A stretch of 64,000 nucleotides of DNA from the NCBI RefSeq assembly GCF_965224175.1, contig NZ_OZ245041.1, positions 4,464,001-4,528,000 on the forward strand, in the 5' to 3' direction. This DNA comes from Kordia sp965224175. GTDB lineage: Bacteria > Bacteroidota > Bacteroidia > Flavobacteriales > Flavobacteriaceae. The translations under genes and the position numbers were made by a program. Below, piece after piece: positions 17,469-25,196 of this stretch. The notes under the pieces were generated by a model. That model did no database searches, was not told where the DNA came from, and was given only the letters and a program-made list of their open reading frames with translations. Positions within the stretch are counted from its first letter, which is position 1, and the number at the start of each line of letters is the position of its first letter.

Positions 17469-19376
17469 ATGAGTAATTATCATATAAAACACTTAGAAGA
17501 ATATTATCAAGTATATCGAAAATCTGTTCGAAACCCTGAAGTATTTTGGGAAGAAATTGCAGAAGAACATTTTCTTTGGCGAAAAAAATGGGACAACGTG
17601 CTAAGTTGGGATTTTTCAAAACCAGAAGTGAAATGGTTTGAAGGAGCACAACTCAATATTACAGAAAACTGTATTGATCGCCATCTCTATACACGTGGTG
17701 ATAAAACAGCCATTATTTTTGAACCAAACGATCCAACTGAAGAAGCTCAGCATATTTCTTACAGAGAACTGCACGAAAAAGTATGTCGTTTTGCCAATGT
17801 ACTCAAAGAAAAAGGAATAGGTAAAGGTGATCGCGTATGTATTTATTTGCCGATGATTCCTGAATTAGCAATTTCAGTTTTAGCTTGCGCTAGAATTGGA
17901 GCCATTCATTCTGTAGTTTTCGCAGGATTTTCTTCCACAGCACTATCTACTAGAATTAACGACGCGACTTGTAAAATGGTGATTACAAGTGACGGATCAT
18001 ATCGTGGTTCAAAAACAATTGACTTAAAAGGAATTGTAGATGAAGCTTTAAAAGATTGTGATTGTGTAGAAAATGTATTGGTTGCTAAAAGAATCAACTC
18101 AGATATTCACATGGAAGCAGAGCGCGATCATTGGCTACAACCTTTGCTTGACGAAGCGTATAAAGATTGTGATCCTGAGATTATGAATGCCGAAGATCCA
18201 TTATTTATTCTCTATACTTCTGGATCAACGGGAAAACCAAAAGGAATGGTACATTCTACCGCAGGATATATGGTATATAGCGCGTATACGTTTAAAAATG
18301 TATTCCAATACCGTGAAAAAGATGTGTATTGGTGTACGGCAGATATTGGATGGATTACAGGACATAGTTACATTGTATATGGTCCGTTATGTAATGGAGC
18401 TACAACAGTAATGTTTGAAGGCGTACCGAGTTACCCAGATTTTGGACGTTTTTGGGAAATTGTTGAAAAACACAAAGTCAATCAATTTTATACAGCTCCA
18501 ACTGCCATTAGAGCATTGGCAAAAGAAGGTGTTGAACATTTAGAAAAACACGATTTATCCTCTTTAAAAGTACTAGGAACAGTAGGAGAGCCGATCAATG
18601 AAGAAGCTTGGCATTGGTATGATGACAATGTCGGCAAACGAAAAGCGCCGATTGTAGATACATGGTGGCAAACAGAAACAGGTGGAATTATGATTACACC
18701 AATTGCTTTTGCAACACCAACAAAACCAACCTATGCAACGTTGCCATTTATAGGAATTCAACCTGCATTGATGGACGAAAACGGAGAGGAAATCAAAGGA
18801 AATCAAGTAGATGGACGACTTTGTATTAAGTTTCCTTGGCCAAGTATGGCACGAACTATTTGGGGAAATCACCAGCGATACAAAGACACATACTTTTCAG
18901 CGTACGAAAACAAATATTTTACAGGAGATGGCGCTTTGCGCGATGAAGTTGGTTATTACAGAATTACGGGTAGAGTAGATGATGTAATTATTGTTTCTGG
19001 TCATAACTTAGGAACAGCACCAATTGAAGATGCGATCAACGAACATCCAGCTGTGGCAGAATCGGCAATTGTAGGATTTCCACATGATGTAAAAGGAAAT
19101 GCGTTGTACGGTTATGTAACCTTAAAAGAAACAGGAGAAAGTAGAAATCATGATAACCTTCGCAAAGAAATCAATCAAATTATTACGGAGCAAATTGGAC
19201 CTATTGCAAAGTTAGATAAAGTGCAATTTACCAAAGGTTTACCAAAAACACGTTCAGGGAAAATCATGCGACGTATTTTGCGAAAAATTGCGGGGAAAGA
19301 TGCTGAAAACTTAGGAGATATCAGTACATTATTAAATCCAGAAGTAGTGCAAGATATCAAGGATAATGCGTTGTAA
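17469..19376 (+). CDS. acs: Acetyl-CoA synthetase (AMP-forming)
   Basis: Acetate--CoA ligase of 635 residues, activating acetate to acetyl-CoA through acetyl-AMP. It has an N-terminal ACS domain (VFWEEIAEEHFLWRKKWD), ATP loop YTSGSTGKPKGMVH, the Acs-specific DTWWQTETGG segment with the tryptophan that limits substrate size, YFTGDGALRD, and the C-terminal LPKTRSGKIMRR with the catalytic lysine. It is the last gene of the acetate module downstream of the CrbS-like kinase, whose relatives control acs transcription. A bidirectional terminator follows at 19472. Confidence 0.95.
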   Translation: MSNYHIKHLEEYYQVYRKSVRNPEVFWEEIAEEHFLWRKKWDNVLSWDFSKPEVKWFEGAQLNITENCIDRHLYTRGDKTAIIFEPNDPTEEAQHISYRELHEKVCRFANVLKEKGIGKGDRVCIYLPMIPELAISVLACARIGAIHSVVFAGFSSTALSTRINDATCKMVITSDGSYRGSKTIDLKGIVDEALKDCDCVENVLVAKRINSDIHMEAERDHWLQPLLDEAYKDCDPEIMNAEDPLFILYTSGSTGKPKGMVHSTAGYMVYSAYTFKNVFQYREKDVYWCTADIGWITGHSYIVYGPLCNGATTVMFEGVPSYPDFGRFWEIVEKHKVNQFYTAPTAIRALAKEGVEHLEKHDLSSLKVLGTVGEPINEEAWHWYDDNVGKRKAPIVDTWWQTETGGIMITPIAFATPTKPTYATLPFIGIQPALMDENGEEIKGNQVDGRLCIKFPWPSMARTIWGNHQRYKDTYFSAYENKYFTGDGALRDEVGYYRITGRVDDVIIVSGHNLGTAPIEDAINEHPAVAESAIVGFPHDVKGNALYGYVTLKETGESRNHDNLRKEINQIITEQIGPIAKLDKVQFTKGLPKTRSGKIMRRILRKIAGKDAENLGDISTLLNPEVVQDIKDNAL

Positions 19377-19383
19377 AAAGATA

Positions 19384-19411
19384 CGTCATTCTGAACTTGA
19401 TTCAGAATCTC
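19384..19411. repeat. Short palindromic intergenic repeat (REP-like)
   Basis: ATTCTGAA (19388-19395) and TTCAGAAT (19401-19408) form a perfect 8-bp hairpin with loop CTTGA inside a CGTCATTCTGAACTTG context. A related hairpin-forming motif (TCGTTCTGA...TCAGAACGA) occurs at 45551-45676, so this looks like a dispersed repeat family. Confidence 0.55.
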
Positions 19412-19471
19412 ACCAAAAATACGATACATATTTTTGAGAAACCTACTTAAGATTGATTTTACAATTTATAG

Positions 19472-19510
19472 AAAAAACTCCTTGAAACGTTCTGTTTTTG
19501 GGAGTTTTTT
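19472..19510. terminator. Bidirectional terminator between acs and the convergent exported protein
   Basis: AAAAAACTCC (19472-19481) pairs with GGAGTTTTTT (19501-19510); the loop contains an inner AAAC/GTTT pairing. A and T tracts on both sides fit use by both convergent units. Confidence 0.75.
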
Positions 19511-19513
19511 TAG

Positions 19514-19924
19514 TTAATGATATTGTTTCCAAACTTCTTCTGCTGACTTTAATTTTTTATAAAGTTTTTCCTGGTATATTTCTTTTAAGCGATACTTTCT
19601 AAATTCGCCGTCGTGCCAATTTCCAAATACTTTTCGTGGCATATAAGCGATGTCTCCATATGTATAAAACCACCTTTTTTTGCCTTCTTTATTGTCACAA
19701 TAAATTAAGAAATCTAAATTTTCTTTGAAACATAGTGAATCAACATTCCTAAAAATCATTTCAACGCTTGTTCCTCTTTCAAAAATTAAATTAAACTTTC
19801 CGTTGTCTTTTTTCTGGAGATGAATATTGTCTATCAAGATAACAGCATCGGTTTGTACATATTTTGTAATTAGTACTCCAATAAAACAAGTAAAGACTAA
19901 TGCTATAAATTTTAGTTTCACCAT
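19514..19924 (-). CDS. Small membrane-anchored or exported protein, unknown
   Basis: A 136-residue protein with one N-terminal hydrophobic segment (residues 5-20, LKFIALVFTCFIGVLI) that could be a signal anchor. The rest is soluble and basic, with IDNIHLQKKDNGKF and a C-terminal charged helix (EEVWKQYH). No recognised domain. It is 34 bases downstream of the 292-residue unknown protein and could be co-transcribed with it. Confidence 0.55.
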   Translation of the reverse strand: MVKLKFIALVFTCFIGVLITKYVQTDAVILIDNIHLQKKDNGKFNLIFERGTSVEMIFRNVDSLCFKENLDFLIYCDNKEGKKRWFYTYGDIAYMPRKVFGNWHDGEFRKYRLKEIYQEKLYKKLKSAEEVWKQYH

Positions 19925-19958
19925 TTTGTTATGTGTTAAGTATTATACAAGATAGTCT

Positions 19959-20837
19959 CTATTTTTCTCTCAACCATTTTTGGATATTATTTTTATTCTT
20001 GAATCCTCTTGTGAAATATTGAAAGTCATAGGTTCTATCAAATTCAAGGTTAAAAACTGCTTCCAATTCTTTGATGAAATCTTTTAGGTTTTCAAGATTT
20101 GGAACTAAAGAGAGTTGTATCTTTTTGTTTTTGAAAGAACAATAATTTTCTTTTGAAAAATCATTCCAAGTAGCGTAAATATCTCGATTACTATCAGTAA
20201 GGTCAATTTGAAAAGATGCGCCATTTCCTTTAGGTTCAAAACCTCGCACAGATAGAAAAAGATTGTCGGTAAATTCAGTTTTTCCAGTAGTAACTTGACT
20301 TGCTTGTAATTGAAAAACAAATTCCCAATTAAATGTTGTTGGCGAAGTAACCTGAAGCGCATGCATCCATTGATATACTTTTGTAGATTTATTGTGCTTC
20401 TCAAAATAGCTTTCTATGTCGTTAAGCTGTGTTTGATATACTGGATTTTTACATAAATTCAGAATTCTTCGAGCGATAGATAGATCGGCATTTTTGGAAG
20501 CCAACATCGTTTCTATAATGTGGGACACTGTAGTTTCTATTTTGTCACTACAAACGAGTAACGTGAATAAATACCATGTTTCTTTAATATCATAAAAACT
20601 CAATCCATTTAAATCTTTTGTAAAATTATTTTTCTGTTCAAAATAGTGTTTTAGCGTCGTGTTTACATAATCAACAAGTAGTGGTGTTTTTACAAAAGGA
20701 ACCATTCTTTTGATATGTTTTTCAGACGTTGGCGCATGTGTCGTTGAGTCAATTTTATTAATCAGTTTGGTTAGGTCTTTATGATTTCCTGTATAGGCTG
20801 CTTTTTGCTCTTGAAGTAATGAAATGAGATTTTGCAT
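19959..20837 (-). CDS. Hypothetical protein, 292 residues
   Basis: I do not recognise this protein. It has no signal peptide or membrane segment. The N-terminal ~150 residues are helical and repeat-like in character (FYDIKETWYLFTLLV, ARRILNLCKNPVYQTQL), and the C-terminal part is mixed alpha/beta. It starts downstream of a strong hairpin at 20915-20971 and of a minus-strand TATATTTG box next to that hairpin. It could be in one unit with the small membrane protein that follows. Confidence 0.5.
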   Translation of the reverse strand: MQNLISLLQEQKAAYTGNHKDLTKLINKIDSTTHAPTSEKHIKRMVPFVKTPLLVDYVNTTLKHYFEQKNNFTKDLNGLSFYDIKETWYLFTLLVCSDKIETTVSHIIETMLASKNADLSIARRILNLCKNPVYQTQLNDIESYFEKHNKSTKVYQWMHALQVTSPTTFNWEFVFQLQASQVTTGKTEFTDNLFLSVRGFEPKGNGASFQIDLTDSNRDIYATWNDFSKENYCSFKNKKIQLSLVPNLENLKDFIKELEAVFNLEFDRTYDFQYFTRGFKNKNNIQKWLREK

Positions 20838-20914
20838 GGATCGCTGTATTTCTATAAATATAGAATTTTTTTCATGAGTTAGACCTGAACATCTTATTAA
20901 AAAACATCAAATAT

Positions 20915-20971
20915 AATGCAGTGAAGATTTAATTGAAATATATATTATCTCTATTAAATCTCCACTGCATT
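20915..20971. promoter_or_regulatory. Long imperfect inverted repeat
   Basis: Positions 20915-20933 and 20953-20971 pair over 19 bp with one mismatch. There is no T run on the plus side. On the minus strand it is followed at once by TATATTTG (a -7-like box). It may terminate the hydrolase transcript or regulate the 292-residue gene. Confidence 0.5.
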
Positions 20972-21006
20972 CGAATCGATTTAAAAACTAATAAATAGAA
21001 ATCGTC

Positions 21007-21990
21007 TTATTTTGATAATTTTTTCATAAAAACACGCATTTTTTGTATGATGTCTATGCCATCTTCTTCCAAAGCAAAATGTCCTGTATCGTATATGTAA
21101 TACTCGATATTTTTAGCATCTTTCTTGAAAGCTTCGGCTCCACTTTCTGGAAAAAAGGCATCATTCTTTCCCCAAACCACTAAAACTGGTGGTTGATGTT
21201 CTCTAATAAATTGCTGCCATTTTGGATATAGTTTTATATTATTCTGATAATCATAAAACAAATCGAGGTGCATTTTATGTGCATTTGGTCGCTGCATACG
21301 GTAATAATCTAAATGCCAATTGTCTGGATTTACCAACTCAGGATTTCGAGTTCCGTGTGTGTATTGCCATTCCAAACCTTCTAATGAAAATGCATGTAAC
21401 ATTGTTTTCTCAGTTTCTTCATTTCTGTTTGCCCACAAATCTTTTGTAGTTTTCCAAGCTGCGCCAAGTCCTTCTTCATAAGCATTTCCATTTTGAGTAA
21501 TAATGGCAGTCACTCTTTCTGGATGTGCAGTTGCAATTCTAAAACCAATAGGCGCGCCATAATCTTGCATCATAATAGCGTACGAATTGATGTTTTTCTG
21601 TTCTAAAAAACTATTAATTGTAGCTGCAATAGTATCAAATGTATAGGTATAACTATCACGAGAAGGAAAATCACTATTTCCAAAACCTGGATAATCTGGA
21701 GCAATCAAGTGAAATTCGTCACCTAACGATTGTAATACTTTTCGATACTGATGTGACGATGCAGGAAAACCATGTAGTAATACAATTGTTGGGTTTTCAG
21801 GATTTCCAGCTTCACGGTATGCAATATTTACATTATTAACTTTGATAGTTTTATAGTTCACATCATTAGTAGTTGTAGTAATTTCTGTATGTGTCATTTT
21901 TTTTTGTTTTTCTGTTGAATTTTTTTCTGTTGTTTGACAACTCATAACTAATAGTGCAGTCAAGAGTAGTGTGCTAAATATATTTTTCAT
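21007..21990 (-). CDS. Alpha/beta hydrolase lipoprotein, haloalkane dehalogenase/epoxide hydrolase-like
   Basis: A 327-residue hydrolase with a lipoprotein signal (LLVMSC, lipidated Cys 18). The catalytic elements are an HGFPASSHQYR oxyanion-hole segment (73-83), an aspartate nucleophile in MQDYGAPIGFR (D143), an acid in WGKNDAFF, and a histidine in TGHFALEE. An Asp nucleophile points to haloalkane dehalogenase, haloacetate dehalogenase or epoxide hydrolase chemistry and away from an esterase. The start used (21990) gives a proper signal peptide and avoids overlap with the DUF1348 gene; a longer frame to 22032 exists. It forms an operon with DUF1348, likely under the TetR regulator just upstream. 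Confidence 0.82.
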   Translation of the reverse strand: MKNIFSTLLLTALLVMSCQTTEKNSTEKQKKMTHTEITTTTNDVNYKTIKVNNVNIAYREAGNPENPTIVLLHGFPASSHQYRKVLQSLGDEFHLIAPDYPGFGNSDFPSRDSYTYTFDTIAATINSFLEQKNINSYAIMMQDYGAPIGFRIATAHPERVTAIITQNGNAYEEGLGAAWKTTKDLWANRNEETEKTMLHAFSLEGLEWQYTHGTRNPELVNPDNWHLDYYRMQRPNAHKMHLDLFYDYQNNIKLYPKWQQFIREHQPPVLVVWGKNDAFFPESGAEAFKKDAKNIEYYIYDTGHFALEEDGIDIIQKMRVFMKKLSK

Positions 21991-21994
21991 GATT

Positions 21995-22414
21995 TTATAA
22001 CTTTCGTTCAGATTCTTTAATAGCGAGATCATTGATACTTGCGTAGCGTTTTCGCATCAATCCATTTTCGTCAAATTCCCAATTTTCGTTTCCATACGCT
22101 CTAAACCATTGTCCAGATTCGTTTCTATATTCATACTCAAAGCGAACTGCAATTCGATTTTCGTTGTATGTCCAGAGTTCCTTTTTCAATTTGTAATTGA
22201 GTTCTTTTGTCCATTTATCAGCCAAAAAAGCTTGTACTTCAGCTCTACCATTAACAAATTGATCGCGATTTCGCCATTCTGTATCTACAGTATATGCTTT
22301 TGAAATCTTAATAGGATCTTTACTATTCCAAGCATCTTCTGCCATTTGAATTTTCTGTATTGCCGTATCTCTCGTAAAAGGTGGCAATGGATATTTCTGT
22401 TCTTCTTTAGTCAT
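21995..22414 (-). CDS. DUF1348 (SnoaL/NTF2-like) family protein
   Basis: A 139-residue single-domain protein with the DUF1348 pattern: PPFTRDTAIQKIQMAEDAWN, TEWRNRDQFVNGRAEVQAFL, FRAYGNENWEF and the RYASINDLAI end. The fold is an NTF2-like cone; members are small cytoplasmic proteins with an unproven, perhaps isomerase or binding, role. The hydrolase start lies 4 bases after its stop. An operator-like inverted repeat sits 12 bases upstream of its start, so it is probably controlled by the neighbouring TetR protein. Confidence 0.88.
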   Translation of the reverse strand: MTKEEQKYPLPPFTRDTAIQKIQMAEDAWNSKDPIKISKAYTVDTEWRNRDQFVNGRAEVQAFLADKWTKELNYKLKKELWTYNENRIAVRFEYEYRNESGQWFRAYGNENWEFDENGLMRKRYASINDLAIKESERKL

Positions 22415-22425
22415 TGTTACTGTAT

Positions 22426-22445
22426 TTTAACAAACGTTCGGTAAA
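22426..22445. promoter_or_regulatory. TetR operator upstream of DUF1348/hydrolase
   Basis: TTTAACAA-ACGT-TCGGTAAA shares arms, spacing and central ACG with the site at 23055-23074 upstream of the tetR gene (TTTACCAA-ACGA-TTGGTAAA). Two matching 20-bp inverted repeats flanking the regulator gene point to one regulator controlling itself and the downstream pair. Confidence 0.68.
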
Positions 22446-22463
22446 TTGATTAATTAAATTTTT

Positions 22464-23027
22464 TTAAGTCTTTAGATAGCGATTTTCAATTCTTTTTATA
22501 GTGTTCTCAAACACAGAAATAGTGTCCATTCCTTTAGTCACAATCAAACTTCCTTGTACTTCAATTAAGGTTTGTAAAGCATGTTGTGAAGCTTCCGTAG
22601 GAGTGAAACCTAAAACAATTCCGATTTCAGTAAAAGCGTCAATCCATTGTGTCATGCCATTGTTAATTTGTTGTTCAAACAATTCCAAACCTGTTTGCAT
22701 AGACAAGGCTCTAAAAATGCAGACTTCGTTTCCGTTATCATACAATTTTCGAATACCATCTAATCCGTTTTTAAGGCGCAACTCAGCTGTATGTTGCTCA
22801 TTTTGTAATGGTTGAAAAATATGTTCTTTTACCCACGTACTGATATAACTAAAAACTGCTTCTGCCATTTCTTGTTTTCCGTTTGGAAATCGGTGATATA
22901 AACTTGCTTTCTTTAAGCCAGTCGCTTCGGCTAATTCTTTCAAACTTGCACCTTCATATCCGTTGGAACGAAAAACTTTGGTTAAGCCGATTAAAATATC
23001 GTTATCTAATACTTTTTGTGGTCTCAT
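22464..23027 (-). CDS. TetR/AcrR family transcriptional regulator
   Basis: A 187-residue regulator with N-terminal HTH (GYEGASLKELAEATGLKKASLYHRF, about residues 23-47, ending in the usual LYHRFPNGK) and a C-terminal ligand-binding domain of the YxaF/LmrA type. It is upstream of the DUF1348/dehalogenase-like pair and flanked by two matching operators. A minus-strand TACATTTG (23032-23039) with TTTG 20 bases upstream forms a promoter. The -7 box lies only 4 bases before the start codon, so the mRNA may be nearly leaderless. Confidence 0.88.
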   Translation of the reverse strand: MRPQKVLDNDILIGLTKVFRSNGYEGASLKELAEATGLKKASLYHRFPNGKQEMAEAVFSYISTWVKEHIFQPLQNEQHTAELRLKNGLDGIRKLYDNGNEVCIFRALSMQTGLELFEQQINNGMTQWIDAFTEIGIVLGFTPTEASQHALQTLIEVQGSLIVTKGMDTISVFENTIKRIENRYLKT

Positions 23028-23031
23028 GGTA

Positions 23032-23074
23032 CAAATGTATGATGAAATTCTATATTTACCAAACGATTGGTAAA
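23032..23074 (-). promoter_or_regulatory. tetR promoter with overlapping operator
   Basis: On the minus strand, TTTG-N20-TACATTTG fits the Bacteroidota -33/-7 pattern. The inverted repeat TTTACCAA-ACGA-TTGGTAAA (23055-23074) covers the -33 element, so binding would repress the tetR gene itself. Confidence 0.65.
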
Positions 23075-23127
23075 AAACTAAATTATTTAGAAAATTAGGA
23101 AAGTAGTATGTATGACTATCGCATACT

Positions 23128-23164
23128 AAAAAAGCGATCTAACAATAGTTAAGACCGCTTTTTT
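23128..23164. terminator. Terminator-like hairpin
   Basis: AAAAAAGCGATCT and AGACCGCTTTTTT pair with one mismatch around a ~12-nt loop, with a T run on the plus side and an A run on the other. It lies downstream of the GlcG-like gene on the minus strand and probably terminates it. Confidence 0.75.
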
Positions 23165-23184
23165 ATTTATAATTGAGTGTTTTG

Positions 23185-23583
23185 TTAAAGTGACAAAGCG
23201 CCAGCTTCTGCTACTGTATGATCATTTTCAACAGAACTTCCACTTACACCAATTGCTCCAATAATTTCGCCTGCTGCGTTTTTAATTGGTACGCCACCAG
23301 GAAATGTAATCAATCCGTTATTAGAATGTTCAATGTTATAAAGTGCTCCACCAGGTTGCGATAACTCTCCAATAATTCCTGTGTTCATGTCAAAATAACG
23401 TGCTGTTTTTGCTTTTTTGATAGATATGTCTAATGAACCTAACCATGCGCCATCCATACGCGCAAATGCTACTAAATTAGCTCCTGCATCAACTACGGCA
23501 ATATTCATTTTTGTATCAATCTCGATAGATTTTTCTTTGGCTACTGAAACTATTTTTTCTGCTTGCTTTAATGTGATATTCAT
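23185..23583 (-). CDS. GlcG/HbpS-like (DUF336) protein
   Basis: A 132-residue cytoplasmic protein with the GlcG/HbpS pattern: MNITLKQAEKIVSVAKEK at the N-terminus, VVDAGANLVAFARMDGAWLGS, the glycine-rich FPGGVPIKNAAGEIIGAIGVSG, and a C-terminal AVAEAGA-type helix. Members bind haem, cobalamin or small molecules, or accompany glycolate oxidation; the function here is unproven. It is 120 bases downstream of an AraC regulator in the same orientation, which may control it, and ends at a hairpin terminator. Confidence 0.85.
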   Translation of the reverse strand: MNITLKQAEKIVSVAKEKSIEIDTKMNIAVVDAGANLVAFARMDGAWLGSLDISIKKAKTARYFDMNTGIIGELSQPGGALYNIEHSNNGLITFPGGVPIKNAAGEIIGAIGVSGSSVENDHTVAEAGALSL

Positions 23584-23703
23584 AACTTACTGTTTTTTTT
23601 AATTACTAATTGTAGGCAAAATAACAGCAGAAAGTGTTCTTATCGATTACCAAAAAAGGTCATAGATTTATGAAAAAAGGTCATAATTTAAAAAGAAGGA
23701 CTT

Positions 23704-24540
23704 TTAAGAAACTTTACTAGGACTATATCCGAATTTATTTTTAAACGCAATACTAAAGTTTGAAAGGTTGTTATATCCAAAATCGAAATAAATATCAGAA
23801 GGTTTGCAATCTCCTTGCTCCAGCATTTCTTTAGCTTTTTGAAGTCGTTTGTTTTGCAACCATTTCCCTGGAGAAACATCATATTCTTTGATAAAGTGAC
23901 GTTTAAATGTAGACAAGCTCATGTTGCATAAAAAGGCAATTTCTTCCAGTTTTAAGTTGGAGTGTATTTTGCTTTCCACAATCTTTTTAAAAGAAGATGT
24001 TTCTTGGACAATTAAAGATTGTAAATAATGCTTAAATGTAGTTCCGTATTTATTGATAAGGTAGAGTAAGAGTTCTTCAAATTTTACAGAAAGTAAGTTT
24101 TCCATAAAAATTGCAGGTGCTTCATGAATTGTTGCTAAAGAATTTAGATACGAAGTAATATACGCATCATTCCGAATGACAAAATACGGAACTTCATCTT
24201 TTACACTTTGTGTTGTCTCTGTGTGTTTTTCTAAAAACTCTTTGAGTATTTTTTCAGAAAAGAATAATAGTTTACAATAATAAACGGCTTCAGTATCTAA
24301 TAATTCAGTCCATAACCAATTTCCTTTTTTTAGCAATAAGGATTGCTCTTTATTTACAGCAACAGAATTTCCAGCAAAGTGTACTTGCTTTTTTCCAACT
24401 TGCAAAAAGCTAAACATATTCATTCCTAAATTAACCTTGCTTTTTACAACATCATTCGTCATTTTAAAATCATAGACAAACACATCTGGTTTCTTTTTTG
24501 TGCTAGTAAGATAAATTTCTGGAATGTTTTCTATTGCCAT
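23704..24540 (-). CDS. AraC family transcriptional regulator
   Basis: A 278-residue protein with a C-terminal AraC double HTH: LEEIAFLCNMSLSTFKRHFI, then the SPGKWLQNKRLQKAKEML helix, and DIYFDFGYNNLSNFSIAFKNKFGYSPS. The N-terminal ~170 residues resemble the cupin-like sensor of ExsA/YesS-type regulators. The protein is soluble. It precedes the GlcG-like gene and is a plausible regulator of it; no operator was identified by eye. Confidence 0.9.
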   Translation of the reverse strand: MAIENIPEIYLTSTKKKPDVFVYDFKMTNDVVKSKVNLGMNMFSFLQVGKKQVHFAGNSVAVNKEQSLLLKKGNWLWTELLDTEAVYYCKLLFFSEKILKEFLEKHTETTQSVKDEVPYFVIRNDAYITSYLNSLATIHEAPAIFMENLLSVKFEELLLYLINKYGTTFKHYLQSLIVQETSSFKKIVESKIHSNLKLEEIAFLCNMSLSTFKRHFIKEYDVSPGKWLQNKRLQKAKEMLEQGDCKPSDIYFDFGYNNLSNFSIAFKNKFGYSPSKVS

Positions 24541-24547
24541 GGAGTTG

Positions 24548-25120
24548 CTAACTTGTTGGTATTACGAAGTTATTATTTATTTTCTCTATTTCCTTAGTTA
24601 TTGATTTCAATTTTGAACTCCAGTAATTTAGATATTCATTAAGTTCAGATTCAGAGAATTCTTTGTCACGTACATTTAATCGTGTTTCATATTCAACCTT
24701 AATTTTTTCGAGATACGTCAAATAATCTACTGATTTTTTTGGAATAAATCCTGGACCGTTACATCCGCAAGTGTGAAATGTATTTCCAAGTGTATACATG
24801 CTTTTTATGATATTCCACTCTTTTATTTTGTCCTTTTTGGGAGCTTTAAAATCAAGTCCAATAGTATTCATTTCCGAACTACAGTCAGGACATTTGTACT
24901 TTTTATTTCTATATTGTTTTTCAAATCGATTGATTACCTCAGGATTATCAGCTCTAAATTTTCTCGATTTTTCTGAATCATAATTTATGTATACTAGTTT
25001 ATAAGAATCCCAATCACCATTCTGCATAACAATATCTTCAACAATAGGTTGTTTGAAAGTTTTTCTACAGTCAAAACAAACGTAATGAGGTTTATATGTT
25101 TTAAATGCGTATCGACACAT
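24548..25120 (-). CDS. Zinc-ribbon protein of unknown function
   Basis: A 190-residue cytoplasmic protein opening with CRYAFKTYKPHYVCFDCRKTF, where a C-x2-C knuckle begins a zinc-binding unit. A second knuckle occurs in YKCPDCSSEM, and a CGCNGPGF motif follows around residue 135. A C-terminal coiled-coil-like helix follows. I recall similar proteins as conserved hypotheticals in Bacteroidota, but do not know a function. It is 7 bases upstream of the AraC gene, so it may be co-transcribed. Confidence 0.6.
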   Translation of the reverse strand: MCRYAFKTYKPHYVCFDCRKTFKQPIVEDIVMQNGDWDSYKLVYINYDSEKSRKFRADNPEVINRFEKQYRNKKYKCPDCSSEMNTIGLDFKAPKKDKIKEWNIIKSMYTLGNTFHTCGCNGPGFIPKKSVDYLTYLEKIKVEYETRLNVRDKEFSESELNEYLNYWSSKLKSITKEIEKINNNFVIPTS

Positions 25121-25196
25121 ATTTTTAATTGTTAGGAATGATAATATAAAAGGAATTTTTGATAAAAGTTCCCATCTAAGTTATGAAATAAGTTTT

